Source: Nitrospirota bacterium
GTDB taxonomy: Bacteria; Nitrospirota; Thermodesulfovibrionia; UBA6902; DSMQ01
Assembly (NCBI GenBank): GCA_016208855.1
Contig: JACQXF010000011.1
Coordinates: forward strand, 1-42,806
Direction: 5' to 3'
Length of the DNA stretch: 42,806 nucleotides
How positions within the stretch are numbered: the first letter of the stretch is position 1; each line of letters begins with the position of its first letter. The notes below the pieces were generated by a model, which worked only from the letters and a program-made list of their open reading frames with translations, did not search any database and was not told the origin of the DNA. The position numbers were made by a program, and so were the translations under genes. Below are positions 14,495 to 22,925 of this stretch, piece after piece.

Positions 14495-15285
14495 TTCCCC
14501 TTCAATTCCCATGCCTTCGCATATTTGAGGAATGTATAAGCGCCGTACAATACAGCGAGTATAAGCCCGCGGATGCCGTCCCTGAAGCCTTGTTTTAGAA
14601 ACAGCATCTTTACGAATGTAAATATGGGGCTTGTGAACATCCTTATGGCAAGCGATGATGGCGCAGGATTTTTAAGCGCTATCTCTTTTGCCGCAAGCGT
14701 GGAATAATTCTCCATCTTCTTTATGTAATCCGATATGGCGCCGTATGTGTAATGCTCAAGAGGCGACTTAAGATAGCCTGTCCGGCCTTGCACCGTTACC
14801 TTTTCGTGAACCTCTCTTTGCTCTATATATGAAATATCCTTTTTGAAAAGGCGCAGCGTATAATCAGGCCACCAACCGCTGTGCCTTATCCATCTGCCAA
14901 GAAAGAAGTTTTTCCTCGGAATATAAAATCCACTGCAACCGGAGTTTTGAGTTTTGAGTTTTGAATTTTGAGTTATCTTCTCTGTTGTTTCCTTTTTCAA
15001 TTCAGGCGTGACGCGCTCATCAGCATCAAGTATCAGAACCCACTCGTTTTTGGCATAATTCACCGCAGTCTGCTTTTGCCTTGCATAGCCCTGCCACTCG
15101 TGCTGATAGAGACGGTCTGTATATCTTTTACATATCTCCACTGTTTTGTCACTGCTGAATGAATCAACAATAACGATATCGTCAAAGTCCTTCACGCTTT
15201 CAAGGGCAGAACCGATATTTTTCTCTTCATTTTTTGTAATTATGACTACAGAGGCGTTTATCTTGATTTTAGACTCCTTATTCAT
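14491..15285 (-). CDS. Glycosyltransferase family 2 (WaaE/KdtX-like)
   Basis: The 264-residue product is a GT-A inverting transferase. It has SVVIITKNEEKNIGSALESV at the start, VIVDSFSSDKTVEIC, the metal-binding D-x-D in WVLILDADERV, and a WWPDYTLRLFKK motif followed by VHEKV, which is the usual pattern in WaaE-like LPS-core glucosyltransferases. A hydrophobic segment near the C-terminus may hold it at the membrane. About ten residues (TQNSKLKTQNSG, residues ~105-118) are encoded by a 35-bp heptad tract and interrupt the usual short linker before FYIPRKNFFLGRWI. It overlaps the following GT4 gene by four bases. Confidence 0.9.
   Translation of the reverse strand: MNKESKIKINASVVIITKNEEKNIGSALESVKDFDDIVIVDSFSSDKTVEICKRYTDRLYQHEWQGYARQKQTAVNYAKNEWVLILDADERVTPELKKETTEKITQNSKLKTQNSGCSGFYIPRKNFFLGRWIRHSGWWPDYTLRLFKKDISYIEQREVHEKVTVQGRTGYLKSPLEHYTYGAISDYIKKMENYSTLAAKEIALKNPAPSSLAIRMFTSPIFTFVKMLFLKQGFRDGIRGLILAVLYGAYTFLKYAKAWELKGK
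14942..14976. repeat. In-frame 7-bp tract inside the GT2 gene
   Basis: Five heptads: GAGTTTT three times, GAATTTT, GAGTTAT. On the coding strand they give a TQNSKLKTQNS peptide whose internal repeat reflects the DNA period. Confidence 0.85.
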
Positions 15286-15318
15286 AGCGGTTAATAGATA
15301 TAGCTATACCTTCTTTCA

Positions 15319-16419
15319 TTAACGGCCTGCTTTCTCTTTGTTTAACAGGCAGCTATACAGCTCTTCTATTTTGCTAAGCATTTGATTTAGCGAGTGCTCG
15401 CTCAGGACAATATTTTTTGCATTTTTAGTCAGCAGGGCAGGCTCTTCAGGATTGTTAAGAATTCTTATTATCCCTTTTGCGAGCCCCTCATAGTCTCCCG
15501 GCTCAACAAGTATTCCTGTCTTCTGGTCAGTAACAACTTCAGGCACTCCCCCTACATTTGTTGCGACAACCGGCACCCCTGCTGCCATAGCCTGCAGCAG
15601 GCTTTGCGGGAGCCCTTCTGACCACGAGCTGAGAACGGCAACATCGGTAAAAGAATATATCTCAGGAATATCTTCAATAAAGCCTGTAAATATAACATAT
15701 CTTGATATGCCGAGTTCTTCGGCAAGTTTCTCAAGCGCCCCCCTAAGAGGCCCGTCGCCAACTATTAAGAACCTTGCGTGGGGAATGGATTGAAGCACGG
15801 GCTTCACAGCCCTTAATGTTATCTCATGTCCTTTGACGCTTCTTAGGATACCGGCATTGGTTATAACTACGGAATCCATGTTCAGGCCATATTTCAATTT
15901 TGCCTGAGGGGTTCTTGTTACATCAAAGAATTCCATCCCGACGCCGGTTGGAATACTAACGACCTTATCTGCACGGAAGCCGCAAGAGGCTACGAGATTG
16001 TTACGCATATTATTGCCGCATGTTATATAGACATCAGGCAGGTAATGTATGAAATTAAGCAGGCTCTTTCTTAGAGGGATATTAAGATGCCTTGTTCTTA
16101 CAAGTACCGGAACTTTTGCAATTTTTGAGGCAAGGCCTCCTATCCATGAGTCCACGCCGCTGTGAGTATTAACAATATCTATTTTATATTCACGGAAAAG
16201 CTTAGCAAGCTTAATAATGCTTACAATATCATATGGTTTTTTCATAGGCACTACATGAACGTCTATACCCAGCTTTACGGCCTCTTCCTTGATTCTGGCA
16301 TGCCCCCTGCAAGCGATAGCAGTATAATGCCCCTGTTGGGACAGCCCTGCGGCCTCAGCGAGCACCCTTTTTTCCTGTCCGCCAAGCCCGTCTGACCACT
16401 CTGTATGAAGAATCCGCAT
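15319..16419 (-). CDS. Glycosyltransferase family 4
   Basis: The 366-residue GT-B protein starts MRILHTEWSDGLGGQEKRVLAEA, continues with VNTHSGVDSWIGGLASKIAKVPVLVRTRH, IPTGVGMEFFD, FLIVGDGPLRGALEKLAEELGI, and VAVLSSWSEGLPQSLLQAMAAGVPVVATNVGGVPEVV, which is the donor-site E-x7-E region. This is a standard retaining hexosyl/heptosyl-type transferase. It lies 33 bases before the GT2 gene on the same strand. The acceptor cannot be told from sequence. Confidence 0.92.
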   Translation of the reverse strand: MRILHTEWSDGLGGQEKRVLAEAAGLSQQGHYTAIACRGHARIKEEAVKLGIDVHVVPMKKPYDIVSIIKLAKLFREYKIDIVNTHSGVDSWIGGLASKIAKVPVLVRTRHLNIPLRKSLLNFIHYLPDVYITCGNNMRNNLVASCGFRADKVVSIPTGVGMEFFDVTRTPQAKLKYGLNMDSVVITNAGILRSVKGHEITLRAVKPVLQSIPHARFLIVGDGPLRGALEKLAEELGISRYVIFTGFIEDIPEIYSFTDVAVLSSWSEGLPQSLLQAMAAGVPVVATNVGGVPEVVTDQKTGILVEPGDYEGLAKGIIRILNNPEEPALLTKNAKNIVLSEHSLNQMLSKIEELYSCLLNKEKAGR

Positions 16420-16465
16420 TGTTTTTTATTTTAACACAGAGGTTAAGGATTCACAGGGTATTATA

Positions 16466-16537
16466 ATGTTCAGAATAGATACGCCTAAGAAGGAAAAGCC
16501 TGTTTTAGAGTTTCCTGCACCTGTCTCGCAGCTTTAA
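16466..16537 (+). other. 23-codon orphan frame in the gap before the GT4 gene
   Basis: A short plus-strand frame (MFRIDTPKKEKPVLEFPAPV, then SQL and a stop) lies between two minus-strand genes. Composition is protein-like, but there is no Shine-Dalgarno and no continuation. It could be a start remnant of a lost gene. I see nothing else in the 16420-16544 gap. Confidence 0.2.
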
Positions 16538-16544
16538 ACTCGAG

Positions 16545-17648
16545 CTATCCCACTCTAGCCCTCATCGGGCATATTGAGCAAAGCGGCTCAGCCTTGCGGA
16601 TATCCGTGTTCACCTGATGACGCAACCGCTGGTACCGGGATGAATTCCAAACCCCAAGGAAAGAGCCTGCCTTGAAAATATTCCCCATATTGTTTTCACC
16701 CCTTGCATCGTGGCAACAAGTGGTTACGTCCCCGTTCCAGAAAATAAAAGCAGTTTTGTAAAGAGAAGAGCAGGCATTGCGGTACACCACCTCCTGTGCC
16801 GTTTTATACCGCCGAAACTTGGCATCAGTCGGCATAAAACGGTCCGACAGGGACTCCGGTATGATATCAGATCCGGGAGTTCTTATAAGGCCAACAGCCT
16901 TAGGCACAAAACGATCGACCCCAAGTTCAACCGCCATACGCCGGATTTCTTCTACTTCATGTTCATTATTTTTAGTTACTACTACCTGACATACTATTTC
17001 AGGATAAATTACACCTCGGCGCCGTTTTTCTGCAATCAGCGCCTTGACGTTTCCAAGTACCACATCAAGCTTTCCCCCAATGCGATATTTTTCGTAAGTA
17101 TCTTGTGTAGCGCCATCGATTGACATATTCAAAAGACCCAGGCCAGAATCGATAAGCTCACGGACTTTTTGTTCAGTATTAATGAGCATAATATTGCTAT
17201 CAAGATGCACCCATAACCCAGCATCCGCTGCATACCGGATCATCCTGAAAATATCCGTATGGATGAGCGGTTCGCCCATTCCCGCAATTTCAAACCTCAA
17301 CACATATCGTTTAATCTCATCCACAATAGACTGAAACTGCTCCAGTGTCATTCTTCCTTTAGGACGACCAAGAGTCCCAGTTCCGGTTGCACACAAAGGG
17401 CAATGCAAATTGCAAATATTCGTGGGCTCAATTGTCACATGGATAGGATACCCCGTTGCCCGTGAGCTTTTTAGTGTAAGGCCAGCCTTGACTTTGGCAT
17501 AATTTACCATAGATGACAAAGGATGATTAGGATTAAATCCAATACCGACAAATCTGTTTTCCTTGAAAAGAACACGCCCTAAAGGTGATGATACGAATCG
17601 AAGTGGAAGGGAAACCGTTTCGCTTTTATTGGGTCTATTTAGCTTCAT
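16545..17648 (-). CDS. Radical SAM/SPASM-domain protein
   Basis: The 367-residue product binds a 4Fe-4S cluster through C-x3-C-x2-C in NICNLHCPLCATGTGTLGRP and has the usual MTLEQFQSIVDEI and GMGEPLIHTDIFRMI motifs of the radical SAM barrel. The C-terminal part (CSSLYKTAFIFWNGDVTTCC...GNMG-like NNMGNIFKAG...CSICPMRARV) is a SPASM-type auxiliary-cluster domain. It is a paralogue of the protein at 32918-33976. Its position among glycosyltransferases suggests modification of a sugar or lipid-linked intermediate, but the substrate is unknown. After it, 17649-17885 holds no gene I can see. Confidence 0.9.
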   Translation of the reverse strand: MKLNRPNKSETVSLPLRFVSSPLGRVLFKENRFVGIGFNPNHPLSSMVNYAKVKAGLTLKSSRATGYPIHVTIEPTNICNLHCPLCATGTGTLGRPKGRMTLEQFQSIVDEIKRYVLRFEIAGMGEPLIHTDIFRMIRYAADAGLWVHLDSNIMLINTEQKVRELIDSGLGLLNMSIDGATQDTYEKYRIGGKLDVVLGNVKALIAEKRRRGVIYPEIVCQVVVTKNNEHEVEEIRRMAVELGVDRFVPKAVGLIRTPGSDIIPESLSDRFMPTDAKFRRYKTAQEVVYRNACSSLYKTAFIFWNGDVTTCCHDARGENNMGNIFKAGSFLGVWNSSRYQRLRHQVNTDIRKAEPLCSICPMRARVG

Positions 17649-17885
17649 GAGATAATAGATACTCCGGATATACTCATGGGATTCTGCATTGCCTTAGATG
17701 AGGAATAATCTCACCTATACTCCATTCATGTAACTGCATAACGAGATACCTCCTCTTCGCAGCACTTAAGATGAAAATATAGATTAGGCTATAAGAAATC
17801 GCTTCTTTAGCTTGATCTCATTTTAACAGTAAGATTACTACGGCGGCAAGCCTTTTTATGTTACGCAAAGACATTAGCAGCTGAG

Positions 17886-18506
17886 ATGTCTGAAGATGAA
17901 GCTGTATATCTGCAAGGGCTTGTGAGGCAGGAGGGCTTCAAGGGAAAACATCTGGAGATAGGAACCGCAGCCGGAGGTACGCTCTGCCTCTTAATGAAAG
18001 TCTTTGAGACAGGGAAGCGTCCGCCTTTTATTGTTGTGGATTCTATGAACTACTTCCCAAATCAGTATGAGGCTGTGCAAAAGAATCTTAAGAATAATGG
18101 AATCACTCTGGCTGATGTGGAGTTCCGCATAAAATCGAGCCGCGAGGCATTTGCCGAGGCATACAGAGCGGGGGAAATGTTTGATTTCATTCTGATTGAC
18201 GCCTCTCATAAAATCCACCGTGTTACTGAGGACCTGATGTGGACGCGCTTGCTGAGCAAGGGAGGCATTGTATGCCTTCATGATTATCGGTATATAAAAG
18301 GGGTCACTTTGGCAGTAAAGCGATTCCTACGGAAAAATCCCCATTTCGAGGTGATTGACTGCATTCAAACGCTCATAGCGCTCAGGAAAAGCCGTCTATC
18401 CTCAAAACCAGAAATTAACCTTACTGATAGATTGCGGGCTACTGCCCTCGCTCCGTTGCTTCAATTGGAAAACTCTCTTACTAAACGGCTTAGCCGCAAA
18501 AAATAA
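17886..18506 (+). CDS. Class I SAM-dependent methyltransferase (Methyltransf_24 type), isolated on the plus strand
   Basis: The 206-residue product has KHLEIGTAAGGTLCLLM (motif I), PFIVVDSMNYFPNQ, MFDFILIDASHKIHRVTEDL and GGIVCLHDYRYIKG. The last two match the DGSH/HDY motifs of the methyltransferase at 11431, so the two are related. It is the only plus-strand gene among the polysaccharide genes and starts with no clear Shine-Dalgarno (GAG immediately before the ATG). That orientation suggests separate acquisition or an inversion. Function in glycan methylation is inferred from context. Confidence 0.8.
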   Translation: MSEDEAVYLQGLVRQEGFKGKHLEIGTAAGGTLCLLMKVFETGKRPPFIVVDSMNYFPNQYEAVQKNLKNNGITLADVEFRIKSSREAFAEAYRAGEMFDFILIDASHKIHRVTEDLMWTRLLSKGGIVCLHDYRYIKGVTLAVKRFLRKNPHFEVIDCIQTLIALRKSRLSSKPEINLTDRLRATALAPLLQLENSLTKRLSRKK

Positions 18507-18542
18507 ACCCTTCAGGCAAAGGCTTTTTTATTCCCTGACAAA

Positions 18543-19184
18543 CTACAAATTATTCTTCTTAAGAACAGTCCAGAGTGTTGCACTATAGCGGTTATGGTAT
18601 CTGTTGCCTGGGTATCTAAGCATCCTTAGCCAACGGATGATTGTTTTTCCGGGTTTTTCAGTTATGAACATATCCGTTATCTGTAAGTCTAATTCCTTTG
18701 CCTTACCGATAATGAAATCCTTTGCTTCCGTAATATTAAAAAACCATTTATGTCTGTGCAAGGGGATATGCAACGGCAGGCCGTAATGTGCAAACTGACC
18801 TTTCCCTCTTGAAATAGGCCTTCTCGCATCGCGCCAGCAATTAGGCAATGAGACAATAATAGAGCCGCTTGAAACCCTCTTGAGTTCTTCAAAAATTACA
18901 TGGAAATTGTCAAGGTGCTCTAAAACATCAATACAGAGCACTGTTTTGAAAGAATTATCTTCAAAGGGCAGTCGCTCAATTTTTTCAAGGTTCAGAGTAA
19001 TGTCAGGCTTCCCGGCAATATCAACTCCTACATAGGATGACTGGCCGATGATGTCTCTAATGGTAGCCTCAAAGCATCCCACATCTAATACCGATTCATT
19101 AAGATACCCTGCAAAATGAGAGGCAACGAACTTGCCCCTCTTATCACGTGAAGGGAATGAAATATAAATTGTCTGAAGTTTCAT
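18543..19184 (-). CDS. Class I SAM-dependent methyltransferase (Methyltransf_11 type)
   Basis: The 213-residue product has SVLDVGCFEATIRDIIGQ (motif I), a short YVGVDIAGKPDI, LPFEDNSFKTVLCIDVLEHLDNFHVIFEELKRV (motif II and the EHL helix), and IIVSLPNCWRD. This is the standard order of a small-molecule methyltransferase. It is the third of three consecutive methyltransferase genes on this strand, separated by 7 bases from the one upstream. A late HKWFFNITEAKDFI region is typical of family members in O-antigen loci. The acceptor is unknown. Confidence 0.85.
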   Translation of the reverse strand: MKLQTIYISFPSRDKRGKFVASHFAGYLNESVLDVGCFEATIRDIIGQSSYVGVDIAGKPDITLNLEKIERLPFEDNSFKTVLCIDVLEHLDNFHVIFEELKRVSSGSIIVSLPNCWRDARRPISRGKGQFAHYGLPLHIPLHRHKWFFNITEAKDFIIGKAKELDLQITDMFITEKPGKTIIRWLRMLRYPGNRYHNRYSATLWTVLKKNNL

Positions 19185-19191
19185 ATAGCCT

Positions 19192-19998
19192 TTATTCTGA
19201 TGTTGTAGCCCGATAAAGTCCCGTCGGTTTTCTCGCTATCATTATACAGCTTCGGGATGACAACATATCCAGCGAATTTACCTTATATACAACATCCTTG
19301 TTTTCTTCCCAAACCTCCTTGTCATAATTCTTCAGTGACTTCACGCTCATCATGCTCGCAAGCTTCAGGAGCGGGTAGTGCAGAAGAGACAGGGCGAGCG
19401 AGCTTTTCTTTCTTCTATCTGCATGGAACTCAATTTCAGAGAAGCCGCATTTTTTTAATCCATATAAAAAATACGGGTAGCTTAAAGGCATTATATGACC
19501 GCATATTCTTCCTGCGTTCTTTATGTCTGTAGAAAGAGGGCCGTACATTTCACCAAAGCCAGTTAGAAGAAATCTCAGGCGCGATTTGAAATGAAGTATA
19601 TTGGGAACTGAAAAAAGCAGCCAGCCGCCGGGCTTAAGTTTTCCGTAAGCCTGCTCAAGAAAATCGTACGGCCTTTTTGTATGCTCTACTACCTCAATAG
19701 AGTATATCAGGTCAAACATATTGTCACTGAAAGGTATCACAGAGTCGTCTTCAATTTTCATACACTGAACGGCTTTATAGAGAAACTTGTCGCTGTCTAC
19801 TTCACATGCATAGAGCTGCCTTTCAGGCTGCGCCCCTACACTTTGAAAGCGCCTGCCTACTTTCTGGCACATATACCCATTGCCTGCCCCAAAATCAAGT
19901 ATTACAGAGTCTTTGGTAATACGCTTCAGGATAATCCCATAGATAACTTCATTTGTAATCCCATGAGACCCCTGCGGCTTAATATCCTGATTACTCAT
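19192..19998 (-). CDS. Class I SAM-dependent methyltransferase
   Basis: The 268-residue product has SVILDFGAGNGYMCQKVG (motif I), LYACEVDSDKFLYKAV, IPFSDNMFDLIYSIEVVEHTKRPYDFLEQAYGKLKPGGWLLFSVPN, and a C-terminal segment with aromatic and basic residues (LSYPYFLYGLKKCGFSEIEFHADRRKK). Its ATG overlaps the stop of the TylF-like gene (ATGA), and the next methyltransferase starts 7 bases after its end, so the three are one transcript. The final ~25 residues (RSCIMIARKPTGLYRATTSE) are not conserved-looking. Confidence 0.86.
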   Translation of the reverse strand: MSNQDIKPQGSHGITNEVIYGIILKRITKDSVILDFGAGNGYMCQKVGRRFQSVGAQPERQLYACEVDSDKFLYKAVQCMKIEDDSVIPFSDNMFDLIYSIEVVEHTKRPYDFLEQAYGKLKPGGWLLFSVPNILHFKSRLRFLLTGFGEMYGPLSTDIKNAGRICGHIMPLSYPYFLYGLKKCGFSEIEFHADRRKKSSLALSLLHYPLLKLASMMSVKSLKNYDKEVWEENKDVVYKVNSLDMLSSRSCIMIARKPTGLYRATTSE

Positions 19999-20762
19999 TG
20001 TGTCTTTATTGCGATACGGCCTGTATAATCAATGCGGTTTAAGAGAATGCAAAAAGCATTTTCTGAAATATATTCATCTACGGCCTTTTTGGCCCCTTTC
20101 CAATGGCCGTAATCATCAATAATCAAAACCCCTTTCGGCTTCAAAAGGGGAAACAGATGGGTTAGTTCATGCTTGGTCGATTCATACCAGTCGGTGTCAA
20201 GTCTAAGCAGAGCGATTTCTTTTGGGATGTCTCCTGGTATCGTATCTTCTACTTTTCCCTTTATGAAATGGAACTTCTCTTTTGGGTAGCCTGTGCTGAA
20301 TACATTTTGTTTTACTTCTTCTAAGGTAGACATGCACCAGTTTGAAGCATCCCCGGAGATCTTTGTCTTGGAAAATTTCTCGCGTGCGTCGTAGCCATGA
20401 ATCGAGTAGTCAGCATCACTGGGCGCGCTCATTCCAGCGAACGTATCATATAGATATATCTCTCTATCCTCAATGCCCATCTCTTTCAGGGTTAGCGCTA
20501 TTGCCATTATTGAGCCTCCTCTCCACACGCCGCATTCAACCATGGCTCCATCTATTTTGTTTAACACAACAAAACGAACCGCATCTATCAAGGCATTTAT
20601 TCTTTCTGGATTAGTTGTCGTATAAGGTTTTACGGCGTTGCATGTCCTTATATTTTGTTCGCTGAAATCAGGCGGGTAGGCCATTTTCTCAAGATGCTTC
20701 GCTATATCAATTTTAAGTTTCTGTATTAGCTGCTGAATTTTTGTCCTGATGAATTGCTTCAT
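19995..20762 (-). CDS. TylF/MycF family O-methyltransferase
   Basis: TylF/MycF enzymes are metal-dependent sugar O-methyltransferases. The 255-residue product has the family's MVECGVWRGGSIMAIALTL (residues ~74-92), IYLYDTFAGMSAPSDADYSIHG, and LLRLDTDWYESTKHELTHLFPLLKPKGVLIIDDYGHW, where the clustered Asp residues fit the metal site. It starts the methyltransferase trio. An O-methylated deoxy- or aminosugar in the surface glycan is a reasonable inference. Confidence 0.9.
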   Translation of the reverse strand: MKQFIRTKIQQLIQKLKIDIAKHLEKMAYPPDFSEQNIRTCNAVKPYTTTNPERINALIDAVRFVVLNKIDGAMVECGVWRGGSIMAIALTLKEMGIEDREIYLYDTFAGMSAPSDADYSIHGYDAREKFSKTKISGDASNWCMSTLEEVKQNVFSTGYPKEKFHFIKGKVEDTIPGDIPKEIALLRLDTDWYESTKHELTHLFPLLKPKGVLIIDDYGHWKGAKKAVDEYISENAFCILLNRIDYTGRIAIKTQ

Positions 20763-20865
20763 GATTTCCCCTTGTTTCTTATTCTGGCTTATCCAGATTT
20801 TTTTACGGTCACTGGTAAGCAGGAATGAATTCCGATAAAGCCACCCTTCCTTTAATTGCCTGATA

Positions 20866-20962
20866 GACTCCTCGCAGTGAATATGCCATTTCAGGCGCTG
20901 CCTATGCCCAGTTCCTAAAGCAGGTTAAGATATGGGAGCTGCAGAACAAAAAAGAAGCTTAA
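20866..20962 (+). other. Possible gene-end remnant with a 14-bp direct repeat
   Basis: In the 201-base gap between the TylF-like and CapD-like genes, a plus-strand frame reads SEYAISGAAYAQFLKQVKIW and ends NKKEA plus stop at ~20962. Within it, TTCAGGCGCTGCCT (20890-20903) repeats exactly at 20963-20976, where it forms the 3' end of the CapD-like gene. It may mark a small duplication or a deleted gene. I see no other gene in the gap. Confidence 0.25.
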
Positions 20963-20963
20963 T

Positions 20964-22925
20964 TCAGGCGCTGCCTTCGTAATGCCTGACATACTTCCTG
21001 AGCAAATCCCTGACCCATCTATCGCCGATTATTGACGGCTCATTTATTGCCACCTTAAACTCTTCCAGTATGTTCTCTATATCTTCCTTAGAATATTTAT
21101 AACTATTCCTTGCAGTAAAGACCTTCTGGTGCTTGCTTGCCGAAACCCCCTCTTCTGCTGTCAGCACCTCCTCAAAGAGCTTCTCCCCCTGCCTTAGCCC
21201 GACAAACTCTATATCAATATCCTTATATGGCTCAAGCCCGTGGATTTTAATAAACTCTTCCGCGAGGTCAACGATTTTAACAGGCTCGCCCATATCAAGG
21301 ACAAGGACATCCCCACCCCTGCCTATTACAGAGGCCTGAAGCACAAGGGATACTGCCTCTGGAATAGTCATGAAATATCTTTTCATATCTTTATGGGTCA
21401 CAGTCAAAGGCCCGCCGTATTTTAGCTGCTCAAAAAATAAAGGGATAACGCTTCCGCGGCTGCCGAGGACATTTCCAAACCTTACTGATATAAAATCCGT
21501 CTGCGCTCTGTGTTCTGTGCTCTGTTGTCTGCGTTCTGTGTTCTGTACTCTGTGCTCTGATAAAGCCCTGCATATATATTCTGCCATCCTCTTTGTTGCC
21601 CCCATAATGCTTATTGGCCTTACTGCCTTATCAGTTGAGATCATAATAAACTTCTCTGCCCTGTGATGCACGGCTGCCTTTGAAAGTATATATGTCCCGA
21701 ACATATTCACCTTTACCGCTTCCTTTGGGTTATCCTCCATAAGCGGGACATGCTTATAGGCTGCAGCGTGAAATACAATCTGCGGGGAGAACTCCGTAAA
21801 GACCTCTTTAACCCTTGCCTCATCCCTGATGTCGCCGGTTACAAAATGTATATTTCTAAGCGATATGGATTTTTTTCTTGAGAGTTTAACAGACATATTA
21901 TGAAGGGCTGTTTCATCAATATCAAAAAGGATTACCTTGCCCGGGCTAAACGAACATACCTGCATCACTATCTCAGAGCCTATAGAGCCGCCGGCGCCAG
22001 TGATGAGGATAACCTTATCCTCCAGCAAGCTTCCTATCTCTGCATAATCTATCTCAACGGTCTGCCTTCCTATGAGGTCTTCCACGCTTATGTCTTCAAG
22101 CGTCTTCAGGTTAATGTCAGGATTGTGGAAATCATAAATCCCGGGCACGATTTTAATAGTGCCTATATTTGAATCCTTGGCAGAGTTATAAATTCTTCTC
22201 AGCGCCTTATGGTTTAATGACGGGATGGCAATTATAACCGCCTCTGCCTTATATTTTCTGACAGCGCCTTTTATCTTATCCGTTGCGCCAAGGACCTTAA
22301 CGCCGTGTATATAGGTTCCGATTTTGCCCTTATTATCATCCAGAAATCCTATCGGTTGGAAGCCGCTGTATCCGGGCCTCAGCATATCCCTTAATATCAT
22401 CTCTCCTGTATTGCCTGCCCCTACGATGATAGTTCTTTTGCCTTTGCGCGTCTGCCCCTTTTTATCAAAGACCTCTATAAATACCCTTTTGGATATCCTT
22501 AGTCCGGAAAGCAGCAAGATAGAGAGCACGCTGTCTATAAAAAAGATGCTCCTTGGAAAGCCGTCGAAATAAAAAAAACTGTGAAGCTGAGAAGGCAGGA
22601 AACTAAAGGGAAGTGGTACTAAGACCATCAAAACCAATTCAGATGCAACCACTGCCTTTACAATATTAAAGAGGTCGCGGATACCGACATACATCCATGT
22701 AAGCCTGTATACCCTGAATATATAAAAGAAGAGTAATTTGACGCTTATAAAAAACGGTATGGCACTAAAAATCACCGCACTGTATTGTTCAGCTAAGCTA
22801 AACTCAAAGCGCAGCAGAAATGACAGATAAATGGAAAGGGAGATTATCAGTATGTCTGTAAGGAGGAAAAACAGGGTGCGCCTGAAGTTCGTGGGGTATA
22901 ATAATTGCTTCAGGTATTGTCTCAT
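20964..22925 (-). CDS. Membrane UDP-sugar 4,6-dehydratase (CapD/PglF/WbpM-like)
   Basis: This 653-residue enzyme probably converts UDP-GlcNAc to the 4-keto-6-deoxy sugar. The N-terminus has about four membrane helices (residues ~10-130), then a first Rossmann-type domain (RTIIVGAGNTGEMILRDML) and the catalytic SDR domain (VILITGAGGSIGSEIVMQ). The active-site segment ISTDKAVRPISIMGATKRMAEYI has Met where ordinary SDRs have Tyr, as is usual for this family. A 63-bp heptad tract at 21500-21562 adds a 21-codon in-frame insert (RVQNTERRQQSTEHRAQ) just before DFISVRFGNVLGSRGS, which normally follows closely. The start overlaps the stop of the sugar transferase gene (ATGA). Confidence 0.93.
   Translation of the reverse strand: MRQYLKQLLYPTNFRRTLFFLLTDILIISLSIYLSFLLRFEFSLAEQYSAVIFSAIPFFISVKLLFFYIFRVYRLTWMYVGIRDLFNIVKAVVASELVLMVLVPLPFSFLPSQLHSFFYFDGFPRSIFFIDSVLSILLLSGLRISKRVFIEVFDKKGQTRKGKRTIIVGAGNTGEMILRDMLRPGYSGFQPIGFLDDNKGKIGTYIHGVKVLGATDKIKGAVRKYKAEAVIIAIPSLNHKALRRIYNSAKDSNIGTIKIVPGIYDFHNPDINLKTLEDISVEDLIGRQTVEIDYAEIGSLLEDKVILITGAGGSIGSEIVMQVCSFSPGKVILFDIDETALHNMSVKLSRKKSISLRNIHFVTGDIRDEARVKEVFTEFSPQIVFHAAAYKHVPLMEDNPKEAVKVNMFGTYILSKAAVHHRAEKFIMISTDKAVRPISIMGATKRMAEYICRALSEHRVQNTERRQQSTEHRAQTDFISVRFGNVLGSRGSVIPLFFEQLKYGGPLTVTHKDMKRYFMTIPEAVSLVLQASVIGRGGDVLVLDMGEPVKIVDLAEEFIKIHGLEPYKDIDIEFVGLRQGEKLFEEVLTAEEGVSASKHQKVFTARNSYKYSKEDIENILEEFKVAINEPSIIGDRWVRDLLRKYVRHYEGSA
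21500..21562. repeat. In-frame 7-bp tract of nine units inside the CapD-like gene
   Basis: Nine heptads share TCTG as the first four bases: TCTGCGC, TCTGTGT, TCTGTGC, TCTGTTG, TCTGCGT, TCTGTGT, TCTGTAC, TCTGTGC, TCTGATA. The total, 63 bp, is exactly 21 codons, so the frame is kept. Confidence 0.9.

Noticed and set aside
12569..21562. CRISPR arrays
   Set aside because: The short tandem units of 7-8 bp have no spacers, and no cas gene is present.
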